Below are positions 12,301 to 23,446 of a stretch of 64,000 bases of DNA, in pieces. Under the pieces are notes generated by a model that saw only the letters and a list, made by a program, of their open reading frames with translations, ran no database searches and was not told the DNA's origin. A program made the translations under genes and the position numbers. The stretch covers positions 8,859,084 through 8,923,083 of the forward strand of contig NC_057015.1 of the NCBI RefSeq assembly GCF_000002595.2. The letters are read 5' to 3'. This DNA comes from Chlamydomonas reinhardtii. Its lineage: Eukaryota > Chlorophyta > Chlorophyceae > Chlamydomonadales > Chlamydomonadaceae. Within the stretch, counting starts at the first letter, position 1; every line of letters begins with the position of its first letter.

Positions 12301-14227
12301 AATGAGCCGGACAGACGCACGGAGTGAGCAAGCCAGACACAGGCTGGAGCAAAGCACGCCAGGCAATACTGGCGGCCCACAACGTGCGTCGTGGGGTCGC
12401 CCCCAGTCCACGCGGCTATACCCCCAGCGCCGCAAGCACCTGCTCGCCACGGACCCAGCGCCATGACCCCGCTGCCACAAGCATACTGCAGCGGCCCCCG
12501 CCCCCCCCCCCCGCTCCTTTGCCCACGCTTTCGGCTGCTCACCGCCAGCCTGCTGGCCCAGCAGCAGCTGCTGTTGCGTCTGCAACAGCGCCGCCTGGTA
12601 CGCGGCCTGGTAGGCTGCCTGGTACTCCAGCGAGTTGGTCAGGGGGTGCAGCGGTGAGTTCGCCGCTGCCGCCGCGGCCGCCGCCGCCAGCGGGTTGTTG
12701 CCAGGCATCCCGCCAGGGCCCCCGCCGCCGAGGTGGTGGTGGTGCAGGCCGTTCATGCCTCCGTGACCAGGCGGCAGCATGGCTGCGCAACAGTGAGAGG
12801 GATCAGGGGATGATCAGAGATGCGGAAGTGCACGGGTTTGAGAGCAGGCGCCATGTGCGTGAGGCCCCGACACCTGCCGCAGTGTATACTATCCGTTTCC
12901 GTGGCCTACATTCTAGCCCCGAACCCAGGCCGTGTTGCAACAGCAGCGGGTTCGGCGCTGACGCTGCAGCAGCCGCGGCTGCAGCCGCAGCCACGTCCAG
13001 AGGCGAGGGCGTCCCCGGCTTGGAGCCGTGCGGCGATACGCCGTTGAGGTGGCCCGGCATGGGCGATGGCCCGCGTACACCTGTGTGGTGACCATGCGAA
13101 AGCGTGTCACAGCATGTCAAGCAAGCCGAGAGTGCCGTACTAACCACATGCTTTACAGCTGCTGTAACCCGGCGGATCACTAAGATTTTGTTAACGCGGG
13201 ACTTACCAAGCTGCTGGAACGCCTGCATCATGCCCTCATGCAGCGCCGCCATGTCATTTGTTGGCCCCTGCTCGTCAATCACCTCCAGACCTGCAATAAG
13301 AAGACCAGGATGCCAGTCAGCGCAGGCCGCTAAAGCTTGCAGCTCGCGCTTCACCCACAGCTCAAGATCAAAGTGCCGACACACAGGCCAGACAAGACAG
13401 ACCACGTTTGGCCCCCGCACGAAACCCCGGTGCCCAAAGCCGCCTGCTGTTGCATCGCACCTGGTGTCACACCGCGAGACAAGATCTGCGCCTGAGCCTG
13501 TCCGACCGCCCCAAGCTGCTGCTGCAGCCTGCTGGGGAAGAGCCCCGGGACCTCCTGGTAGAGCGTCCGGTCCGCGACCGGAGGCGGGAGCTTGCGCTGC
13601 CCCGAGTACATCTCGTAGAAGCGAGCATAGTCCTCATCGAACCTAATATCACCCAGATGCTGGCCTACGGGCGTCGCCCGTGCGTTGGGGTCCACGCCTG
13701 AGTCCGGGTTCTGCAGCCGAAATCGAAGCAAAGGCGGGGATCAGCGCCGACAAGAGCGGGAAAGAGCTGGTATAGCTGGTGCGCAGCCCGCCATACACCA
13801 AAAATTCCGGTACATCATCAAATACGTGCGGGGGCACGCAGGCCGACAGGTCGCGCGCATCCTGAAACGGCCGGCAGCCCCGTGGCAAAACCCGCTCCGA
13901 CCCCAAGCTCAGGGGCCTTGACGAAACCATTTAAGCATGAGTTCTGCACGCATACCAGGTGCCGCTTTCTGTGCAGGTCGACTGGTCACGCCCTAGACGA
14001 AAAGTCCCCGCTCACCACGGCCCATCGGTCTGCGAGGTGGGGCGGTGCTGATGTTGCGCGAGGAATTTCCTCAAGCAACCGAGTAATCTCCTTGTCGGCC
14101 GCATAGTCGGCATGGCCCCTGTGCCACCAAGAGAGCATCGCGCACGTCCAATTAGAGAGAGACAGTGATGCTATCAAGGTAAGGGTCCTCACCAGCCCTC
14201 GAGACCGCGGGCGCCTTGCCCAAACAT
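9318..14227 (-). CDS. Pumilio/PUF RNA-binding protein
   Basis: Thirteen phase-consistent exons: 14193-14227 (start, MFGQGARGLEG), 14016-14118, 13461-13710, 13207-13290, about 12925-13080, 12543-12782, 12172-12291, 11472-12030, 11088-11244, 10682-10825, 10186-10416, 9704-9928, 9318-9473; about 819 residues. The C-terminal 340 residues are a complete eight-repeat Pumilio homology domain: QDQNGCRYLQ, DPFGNYLVQ, NTHGTRAVQ, DLNGNHVVQ, HRHGCCVLQ, DAFGNYVVQ, QKFSSNVVE, DGYGNYVIQ. PUF proteins bind 3' UTRs in the cytoplasm and repress or destabilise mRNAs. The N-terminus carries an acidic segment (EITRLLEEIP) and a stretch (FDEDYARFYEMYSGQRKLPP) resembling plant Pumilio N-termini. Next come poly-Ala and His/Gln-rich tracts and an Arg/Asp/His/Gly-rich tract (11560-11900). 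The donor near 12925 is the least certain junction; 12913 also keeps phase. Confidence 0.93.
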
Positions 14228-15480
14228 AGAAGATGGTCTTTGGAAGAAGGGTTCCTCGCCGGGCTGCTATTTACGCATCTCCAAGTCCTTACGTCCTCCC
14301 GGTCCGCTCTATTACGTTAGCAACAGTAGTAGTGGCCTTTCGTGCGTCTCAACTGTCGCAAATCAAGAGGATCGACGCGGGCAACTGTGGGGAGCAGATT
14401 CAAGCAGGGCAAGCAGTATACAGTAGACGGCTGCCCGTAGTAAAGACCAGCACCGGCCCCGCGTCTTGGTCCCCGCACCGAATTGGCCGCCGCCCCCCAT
14501 CCCAGGGCGGCACCCAGTCTTGACAGCTTCCAAGCGCGTGCGTTACGGGGGATAAATATGTGGCTTAGGAAATCAAGGCCTTTCAGGGGCTAACGGAGAG
14601 ACCGCGTCAAATCGCGTGCCGTGTCAAATAAGTACCTGGGGCCAGCTGTCGGTGGGGGCCCCTGGCACACCCGTGGGGGGAGGGCGGTTTTCCTTCAAAC
14701 CGGAGATGGTCCCTCTGGACCTGGGTGCTGGTTGGTCGGACTGTCCCTTCTTGTGATGTTTCGTACCCAATCAACCGTCGACAAATCACCTGAGCCTCGC
14801 CCTCGCCCACTGTGCTTGCTCATTGTCCAAACGTGTTGTCGAATGATGACTGCCCTGCCCTCTTTCTGCACACGAGAGACCGGCACTGGACAGAGCAAGA
14901 GACCGGCGCAGTCCTGCGCCCGTCAAGACTGAACGGATATGTCCCGGACCCACCAGGACCCACCACCCGCAGTCAGGCACAGTCCCACAGATCAGACCGG
15001 TCATCGACTCATCGCTCAGACAGTCACGGACTTACACAGCTAAACCCAAATAGGTGTGCGTGCCCCGCAGGCGTCGGCGCCCTCATAACTTTAAAATAAA
15101 TCCTGAGTGCGACATCACCAAAGTCCAGTACGCATGCACGCGCAAACACGCGCATCATCAAAAAGGATACCGGCACCTGGTCGTGTTCTACCACAGCTGG
15201 AGCCGCCAGGTAAGTGCTGCATGTATTAAAACTGCAACTCTGCAAGGTTACCACGGATTGCCACCCGTAAAACCCTGCACGCTATCCTGCCCAAGCGAGC
15301 CACTGCCACACGAGCTCAACGGCTCGTGACACGCCCGCCAGCGCTTCGACAACACCTCACTCGCCACCAAACGTTTCCATTCCCCTTCGCCGCAGCCAGC
15401 TGTCGCCTTCCCGCCACAGCCACCGCTACCACAAACTCTGCACCTGCCACCTCCACATGTCAGGTCATGCGCTCGCGCCC
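14228..15480. other. Intergenic: Pumilio promoter and LRR-gene 3' UTR
   Basis: About 1.25 kb between two minus-strand genes. I see no convincing exon. The left part should hold the Pumilio promoter, the right part the 3' UTR of the leucine-rich-repeat gene. Confidence 0.6.
15032..15036 (-). terminator. Candidate poly(A) signal TGTAA
   Basis: TTACA on the plus strand, TGTAA on the minus, 445 nt after the LRR stop codon. TGTAA is the usual volvocine poly(A) signal; the spacing is typical but the motif is short. Confidence 0.4.
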
Positions 15481-18400
15481 TCACACCACCAGCTGCCCGG
15501 GCAGTGCCTTCTGCTCCAGCAGCGCCTGCACGGAGCGAACCGCGTCCATCGCCCACGTGGGGGCCTGTTGGGGGAGCAGGGGAAGCAGGGGAAGCAGCAA
15601 CACCATGTGACGAGATCGCACACAGACGGGGGGTCGGGATGGTGGGATGGCAGGGGCGGACAGGACGATGGCCTTGCGTTGTGGGTAGGGCACAACAAAC
15701 AGGAGCCCGCTCCACCAAATTATCACTGCAGCACTGTATGCGGATACCGGCACACAGAAACACGAGCTGCAGTGGTGTGTCGAGCCCTGCCACTGCCCCT
15801 GCGCCCACGCACCTGCACCCTCTCCACGCGCACGCGCTTGAGCCCACCGCCGCCGCCGCGGCCGTCCAGCCCAGGCCGCCGCGCTGCCGCCGCATGTGCG
15901 AACAGCAGCAGCAGCGCCGACTCGGCCGTCTCCTGCACAAGGTTGAACGTTTCAATAACACCGTGCACATGAACCTCTCCCGCATCCGTCTTCCAGTTTA
16001 CCGGTGTATGGGCATGAGCTTGACTCACCCAACCCTACGCCTGCCGTGCCACGCAGCCGCAGCTACCTGCTAACCCCGCCCCTGCCCCCTGCCTCCTGCC
16101 CCTGCCTCCTGCCCCCTGCCCCCTGCCTCCAGCCCCCTGCCTCCCGCCCCCTGCCCCCTGCCCCTTGCCTCCCGCCCCCTGCCTCCCGCCCCCTGCCTCC
16201 AGCCCCCTGCCTCCCGCCCCCTGCCTCCAGCCCCCTGCCTCCCGCCCCCGCCCACCTGTGCGCAGGGCGAGGTCCTCAGGCTGATCTGCACCTCCTCCAG
16301 CTCCGGCAGCCCCGCCAGACAGGGCAGCGCCGCCATGGGGAAGGAGCAGGAGCGCAGGTCCAGCATCTGACACGCCGGCAGAGAGAGGGGGTGGGTTCCA
16401 GGCATAAGTACATGGCTACTTGGGCAGCAGTGGCGATGAAAAGGCGCAGCGTTGCACAGACTCCATACCGAGGGGTTGGCCAAAGACCGTGTCGGTGGGA
16501 GCAGGTCGCCAAATTACTGGATCGCCACACGCTCCCGAGCCCTCCCCGCACCGATGCCTTTCCGGCTTGCCCCTCGCCGCCCCCAACCCCCGCCTCCGCC
16601 AACTGCCTCCAACACCCGCCTCCACCAACTGCCTCCAGCAACCGCCTCCACCCCCTCCTCCAGTCCCCGCCTGCAGCTCCCGCCTCCAGCGCCCGCCTCC
16701 AGCGCCCGCCCCCAGCACCCGCCTCCTGTCCCGACCGCGCGCCCACCCGCCCATGCCCTCCCCCCCAATGCGCTTCCCACCTTGAGCCCCGGCAGCCCCT
16801 CCACCAGTCCCAGCAGGTCCCTCAGCCCCAGCGCCATGTCACCCAGCACCAGCTCCTCCACACCCAGCGCCGCCAGCGCCGGCAGCCAGCAGGCGTGGCC
16901 GTCCGCCTGCCCCTCAGGAGGCAGCAGCCGCCCCGGACCGCTGTCGCAGGACACTACCGCGATGCGTTGCCGCGACGGCGGCAGCGGCACGCGGCCCGCC
17001 AGCAGCGCCGCCGCCGCCGCCACAATGGCGGTCGTGTCGGGCAGCAGCCGATTGGAGCCGCCGCCGCCGCCGCCGCCACCGCCGCCAGCGCCCACGGCAC
17101 CGGCGCCTATGGCAGCGCCGTTCCCGGCCGCGGCGGCGCCGGCGCCGCCGCCACCATGCCCATGGCCGTGCCCGTGTCCGTTCCCGTGCCCACCGCCGCC
17201 GCCTCCCCCGCCTCCGGCGGCGGCCGCCATGTCTGGAGAGCACACGTCACGCACGTTGAAGGTGAGCGCCGCACGCGGCGACTCCCACGCCAGGCGCGTG
17301 GTCACGACCTTGCAAAGGCAGGGCGGGGCGCGCAGCGCCGCCAGCTGCCGCGGCGAGGGCGGCCGGCCGAAGTGCAGCTCCCGCAGCTGCGGCGGCAGCA
17401 CGAATGATCCCACCAGTGCCGGCACCGCCGCCGCCGGCCCCGCTCCGGACGGCCCTGGCGTCGCCGCGCCCTCGCTTCCCGACGTCCCCGGCGTGCCAAC
17501 GCCGGGGCCTGCTGCTCCCCTCCCGCCGGCGGCGCCGTAGGCGCCGCCCCCTCCACCTCCCAGCTCGCCGTTATGCCCGGCAGCGGCGGCGGCCGCCGCC
17601 GCCGCCGACGGCTCCGCCAGGACCACGCCCCCCAGCTTGAGGCATGTGAGGGCTGTGAGTGCGGCCAGGTCTTTGGCCCGCAGCTGCATGCCGCCGCAGT
17701 CCAGCGAGCGCAGGCCGGGCATGGCCCGCAGCGCCGCCGCCAGCGCGGACCGCTGCAGCCCGAAGGCGGTGCTCCAGCGCGAGCGGCCCTGCGGGCTGGT
17801 CTCGAACGAATACGAGTCCTCCCGGTGGTAGCACTCCGACACCTGCACACATATGCGTCAGGGGGAATTCCGGGCGTTTCTAGATAGACGAAGGCAATTG
17901 CAGAAGATGGGGCGGTGTGTGGTGGGCTCGGCGCATTTCGGGTGAGGCTTAACAGCACCCGCTCCACTCCACCAACCCTTCTGCTCATGCACCAGCGCTG
18001 GCCTTCGGCACGGCCGCCACAGGCGCGCGGCGACTGACCTGCAGCGACAGGTGCGTGAGGCCGGTGAGCGCGGAGAGGCACCTCAGGGTGGGCGAGTGGC
18101 GCTGCAGGTCGTCGGCGGTCAGGCGCAGCCCGCCCTTGAGCGTCAGGCTGCGCAGGCCAGTCACCGCCGCCACGGCCCGGAGCATGGCGGCGCCGTCTGC
18201 GAGGGGGCACAGGGTTGGGACAGCGCGTGGGTTGGTGCGTAGGTGGCAGCCCACGTGTGTGTGAGCGGAGCGGAGCGTGAGGTAATGGTAAAGCCAGAGG
18301 TACTGGTAAAGCCAGGGTGCAGTATGGAGCACGTGCTTTCGGTGCAGCACTCGTGTACGCACGCACGCACGCACGCACGCACGTGCGCAGTGCAAAGACG

Positions 18401-19091
18401 CACCGGCAGTGGCGTTGGGGTCGTCCTCCGCAAAGCCCATGTCCAGCGACAACGTCTCCAGGTGGCTGCACACCGCCAGAGCCTGCGTTGGGGGTTTGGG
18501 CCGTTTGGGTTGAGGTCGGCGTCAGGACAGGTGCGCATGGAGCCAAACGGGCAGGGCGCGCCTTGGCCAGAGCCCATGCCTCTGGCTCTTGGACCTGCAT
18601 CTATGCCAGCCTGCCCCAGCCTCCTCGTCATGCCTGCAAGCGGTCATGTTGGCAGGGCATTATCACCGGGCCCCCCTCACCTGCAGCACCAGCGTGGGCC
18701 AGTGGTCCACCCGCACCAGCTCCAGCACCCGCAGCCGCGGACCCGCGGCCATGAGTAGGCTCACCGCGGCGAAGGCGTGAGCGTCGTGGCCGCGGCCGTG
18801 CGCCTGCAGGACGCACGGTGGGGGCCGTGTGCGCGTGTGCGTGTCGGTCGGAGAGGGCGCGGTGTGGCTGCGCAGTACGCGTTGGACCCGCTGTACTGTT
18901 CATGGGCGCTGCGACTGTTTATGGGCGCTGACAACCCACACTATGCAACCATCTCCAAACCACGGTAATGGAACCCCTACCACGGAACCATCGCAGGCAC
19001 CTTCATCCACTCTGCACTATCATTGTGGCGCACGCACGCACTGCACATTTGTGCATGCACCTGCCGACTCAACCCCGCCCGCGCCGCACAC

Positions 19092-19159
<68 letters not shown>

Positions 19160-20143
19160 TTACACTCTCACACACACGCGCGCGCCCACCTCCACATCGT
19201 ATTGCTCCGGGAATTCCACCACCAATCGCGTCAGCCCCGGCAGCCGGGCCGCAGACAGCGCGGTGGCCAGGGCGGGTGTGAGCGCCGTGAAGCCCGTCAG
19301 AGACACGGAAGTCAGGCTGGGGCAGGCCAGCGTGCCCAGCACTGCCAGCCTATTACGGTAACGGGGAGGCGGTGAGGGAGGGACGGAGGGAGGAAGGGGC
19401 GGTGTTGTGGGTGCGGGGTGGGGTGTTGCAGTTCGCGATACGGAAATGGGCTGAGGCTTTAGTGTTAAGGAGTGCGTGGGGTGGGGTGGGGTTGCAAGGA
19501 TGTTTGGAAAAGCGGTACAGCATGCACTGAAGACTGCAGACGAAGTCGTCACCGCATGAGGTGGGTGCTAGGGCTTCATGTGATGGGTGATTTGCGTAAG
19601 TGTATGCACAGCCGGATGCCTTGCGGCGGTGGCCTGATTCTGTCCGTCAGGAGTCGGGACTGCCGTGGTCGGGACAGCGCAAAGCCGCGAGCCGGCGGAA
19701 GCCGCAAGGCCCCAACGCATGCGTTAAAACACAGGGCCGACCACTCACGCCTGCTGTTCCCGCATGTTGAAGTCGTCTTCTTCGTTGCAGTGTGACAGCA
19801 CAATCTCTTGGGGCCGGCAACCGCGACCTAGCGCTCCAGTAAGCCCCGCAGTCAGCGACCCGGGCGAGTGGTCGGGCGGAGGGGGCCGTGGCGCACCCTC
19901 CTCGCCTTCCTCGGGAGGCCCCAGCGAAATGCCAACCCTAGTCCAGAGCCGATCGAAGAGCACACGGCCTTCGCGGGAGCATGCACGAATAGCTCGCCGC
20001 GAGTCGGTGTCTAGTAAGCGCCATGCGCACTCAGCCACCCTCAAGAACTGTGCTGCGCAGGCTGCAGAGTCTGCCGCGACCATTTCTGCGTCTTCCGGTG
20101 CCGCCCGCTTGCTGGGGCGTCCGTCAGAGGAGGCAAAGTCCAT
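15481..20143 (-). CDS. Leucine-rich-repeat protein, possibly F-box-like
   Basis: Nine phase-consistent exons: 19749-20143 (start ATG), 19190-19349, 18681-18803, 18404-18482, 18039-18196, 16781-17842, 16256-16366, 15813-15932, 15481-15564; 763 residues. LRR-type blocks recur across exons, for example LACPSLTSVSLTGF, CSHLETLSLDMGF, VTGLRSLTLKGGLRLTADDL, LTGLTHLSLQ, MPGLRSLDCGGMQLRAKDLA, LPGLKMLDLRSCSF and LPELEEVQISL. The N-terminus (WRLLDTDSRRAIRACSREGR) resembles the short helical, F-box-like start of many algal LRR proteins, which would suggest substrate recognition in an SCF ubiquitin ligase; this is inference. The large central exon is broken by Gly/Ala/His low-complexity loops. There is no signal peptide, kinase or NB-ARC domain. 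In-frame ATG at 20143 is the first after an upstream stop. Confidence 0.87.
16078..16252. repeat. C-rich minisatellite in an LRR-gene intron
   Basis: Tandem variants of CCCCCTGCCTCC with seven-base and fourteen-base spacing fill the intron between exons 15813-15932 and 16256-16366. Confidence 0.8.
16570..16750. repeat. C-rich minisatellite in the adjacent intron
   Basis: Variants of CCCCGCCTCCACCAACTGC repeat through the intron between 16256-16366 and 16781-17842. The motif differs from that of the next intron downstream. Confidence 0.7.
19093..19157. repeat. (CA)n microsatellite in intron
   Basis: Uninterrupted CA dinucleotides of about 32 units, directly downstream (minus sense) of the donor of exon 19190-19349. 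Read on the minus strand it is (TG)n. Confidence 0.95.
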
Positions 20144-20770
20144 GGTTTCGTCACTCTGCTCACAGGCTCTCTTCAATCGTTCTAAGTCTCACCCTAAAGG
20201 CCACGGTAGTTAGCAGACATTACGCTGGTCGTCACCAGTTCGTCGTGGACTACAACAAGAGTTTTGCGGTAGCCCGTTGAGGCACGTTGAGGCGCTATTT
20301 GCACTGGACATGAAACTGCTAGTATGATTATGAACGGGTGTTTTGACAGTGTTCTTCAAGATCATCATGTGGTGCAATCACCGTAGCGGTACTGTTCTCT
20401 GACGGTCACGCAGCGCAGGCAGCGGCTGCAGGTCCCTAAGCCAACGCCGCACCGCCAAATCGAACAAAATTACCTTCCTTGATGATCCATCAAAAGATTC
20501 ATGGTAACACATCGGGTCCTCGAAACAACACGCGCAGCGGGCACGTCGCGTGCCGTTACGCGCCCTTGACGCAGTAGTCGAGAATAAGCTGAGTGACAAA
20601 GGGATTCCCTCTCTCAGTAGTGTATACACGGTGCAGCATGAATTAACCAAGTCTCCCGTGTCACAAGCGGCCTATGCTCACGCGGTCACGCCCAATCACG
20701 CCGCACTGGACGCGTTCACACTTACAAGCACCCCATGCCTCGCCCCCCCCTCCCCAGCACGGCGCAACCT
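20144..20770. other. Intergenic: LRR promoter and methyltransferase 3' UTR
   Basis: About 630 bases, less GC-rich than the flanking exons, with no supported exon. A minus-strand TGTAA (20722-20726) lies 45 nt past the methyltransferase stop and is a possible though unusually close poly(A) signal. Confidence 0.6.
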
Positions 20771-22626
20771 TCAGCACCGCCGCAGCAGCAGACACCAGGC
20801 GGGCGGAGCCGCAGGAAGCTGCCTGTACGCGTTCGTCAGGTCAAAGCCCGTGGCGCTACAGCCCAGCCATTGCCACCGCCCCTCCTCCAGGCTGCTGCTG
20901 CTGCCGCCAGCTGCGCCCGCCTCCTGTCCGCAGCCATGGTCTGCGGGGAACAGCTGCCGAAGCTCCGACAAGCTCATCAGAGATGGGCCCGGTCGGGATG
21001 CGGGTTTGGCGCTAGCAGCCCCCTGCGTTGGCTCGCTTCCGTTCGCCGCCGCCGCTACAGCCGTCACGCCCGCGGTCGCGGCACCCACCGCCATCACCTC
21101 GTCGTCCTCCTCACGCCGCCCCACCAGCACCAGGGCTATGCCGCCGGGCCTCAGCGCCCTCGCCATGACGCCCGCATACGCCGGCCGCAGCTCGGCTGGC
21201 ATGGCGTGCAGCCCCTGCGCGAGTACGATAGCAATTAGCAGGAAGGCGCTGTTGTCTGTCAAGCATTCGTGAGCCGTTGAGTGCAGCCTCGCAACTACTC
21301 GCACCTGGCAATCATACATGAAGTCAAATGACTGCGGCACTATCTGTCCCGATGCCGCAGCAGCAAACAGGTCGCCGTGCAGCAGCCGTGCCGCCGATGT
21401 CGATGCTGGCGCCTCCGCCGCTGGCACCTCCACCACGTTGTTGCCGGGGCTGCCGCAGCCGCCCACCGCACACCCCTCTGCAGCGCCCCGGTCGGCGACG
21501 TGAACTGCCTCAACCACTACCAGACCGCTGCTACTCCTTCCACTGCCGCTGCCACTTCCTCCAGGCCCGGAGGCGGCCATTGCGGTGTCGCTGGTGGGTG
21601 CCGAGGCCGCCGCCAGCCGCTCCGCCGCCACCCCGCACGCCGCCTGCACCAGCTCCACACCCACCACGTGGAACCCCTGTCCGTGTGAGGCCGAGAGCGG
21701 CATGCAGTGATTGAACACGCACATGCAGCGCGCGTGTTCCAACCACAACGCAAGCCGAGAGTGCCAATGCTGCCAACGCAACAAGAAGAAACACTGACCG
21801 CCTAGTCCACCCGTATGTTCCCGTTCCTGCCTTCGACTGCTTATCGTTCCGGCCCCATGAACACAGCCGTGGGACAGCGGGACAGCGGGTTCCACCGCGC
21901 ACCTACCAGACTCCGCATGTACGCCAAGGAGCCGCCCGTGCCGCAGCACAGCTCCAGCACCCGCGGCGGTTGCGGCGGCTGCGGCTGCCGCTGCTGCGGC
22001 TGCATCGCCTGCAGTGGCGGCGCCTGGCCCGCAATCCCGTCCAAAGCGCCCGCCGGACCTCCACTACCCTGCGCTGCAGCCGCAACCGCCAGCCATGCCA
22101 CCAGTGCCGGCGGTTTGGTGCCGGCGCACCTGTCGCACACGTGCAGGAGCGCGTCCGAGAGGGCCTGCGTTGCCGGGGCTGGTCCTGCTACGCCTGGCGC
22201 TGGTGAGGATGACGCGCCCGCAGGCGCCCCGCTGCAGCAGCCGCACAGGTAGCTTCGCAGCTGTGACGAGGCGGCGTGGGTGTCCCAGGGCGCAGAGGTG
22301 GGGTCTGAGGCGTAGTAGGCGTGCCACTTGGAGCTGGAGGAGGATGGTTGGGGCGCTGCCGCAGCGGCAGCGTTGGCTGCTGGTGGTGCGGCAGTAGCAG
22401 CGCCCGGCTCGGCGCCCCCGGCTGTAGTTGCATGCGAGGATGGTGCAACCTCGGCAGCAGTTGCCGTCGCTGCCAGTTCTGTTGGCCGGTTCATGCCGTT
22501 GCAACACAGGAGCGGAGCACTGCGTGACACGCTGCCCCTAGACGTGGCGATAGCGGCAGCAGCGAAGGGTGCCGTCAGGCGCGGCGTTTGGGAGGCCGCG
22601 CTCGGACCCCGCGGTCGCAATCGCAT
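20771..22626 (-). CDS. Class I SAM-dependent methyltransferase
   Basis: Three phase-0 exons: 21907-22626 (start ATG), 21305-21676, 20771-21214; 511 residues. Motif I for S-adenosylmethionine binding is VLELCCGTGGSLAYM at residues 223-237. The second beta strand follows as FHVVGVELVQAA, then a HGDLF segment and FDFMYDCQ (motif III/IV region), then LRPAYAGVMARALRPGGIAL, the standard post-IV helix and strand. A KWHAYYASDP..APWDT stretch at residues 100-116 resembles the WE..PWD entry of the thiopurine/TPMT-like branch, so a small-molecule thiol or metal/halide methyltransferase is possible, but the substrate cannot be read. Ala/Ser-rich loops swell it beyond the usual 230-300 residues. The N-terminus (MRLRPRGPSAASQTPRL) is basic and could be an organelle transit peptide. 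Confidence 0.85.
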
Positions 22627-23446
22627 GTAAGCTTCAGCCTGACTTCTGTGTAGCAGTGCGTCTTGGGAAGTATTGGGTGGCCAGCGTGAGCTGACACCGA
22701 TTGCGGGCTTGCTGCGACGTCTTCCTTATATCACTACACGTTATGTGAGCTCGTCGCCGATACAGTAATAAATATTGTGCGCTGTTTACGCAGGCTGCAT
22801 ACCGAAATGGTTGTTGGTTGGTTTTCGCGGGAGGCGCTGATTTCCTTGGGAAGGCACCACCGCTTGGAAAACATATATAGATTAGAAGTGCCAAAAGCCT
22901 TGAAGTGGTCCGATTGTTGGCCTGCATGCAGTACCCTCACACGCGCTCGCACTGGCTTGCACCTCCCTGACCAGCAGGCCTGTCCGCAAGCCGTGCGACG
23001 CCGCGGGCTACAGCAAGAACGGTCTGTCCTGGCCTGTCTTGTCTGCATAGTAATCTACTTCACTCCAACAATACGGTCAATGCAACAGTAACCAACGCCT
23101 GCCTGTACACTTACCGTACCACATCACTCAGCATCACTTCAGTCACCCGCGTCATCCTCGCAATGGAATGGACAAACTACAACTGGCACAGCTCGCAACA
23201 TGGATGCTCATTGCAATTCCCTCATGCTCAAATGCTCAATGCCTGAGTGCCTGTCCGCACAGTACTGTAAGCGTCTGCCGGCACAGGCCGCTGGTGTCTG
23301 TCCATGCCCCTCACGTGCACGCACACCCTGTACACAGCTGCAGTCAGCGATGCCCGCACGTCGCAACGCCTGCCACGGCGTAACCTGGACGGAGCTTGTC
23401 AGCCATAATACCGCTTCAATCCCTATCCATTTATGCGTTGGGCGGC
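22627..23446. other. Intergenic: methyltransferase promoter and BAHD 3' UTR
   Basis: About 820 bases between two minus-strand genes. Lower GC, no supported exon and no clear TGTAA on the minus strand. Confidence 0.6.
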
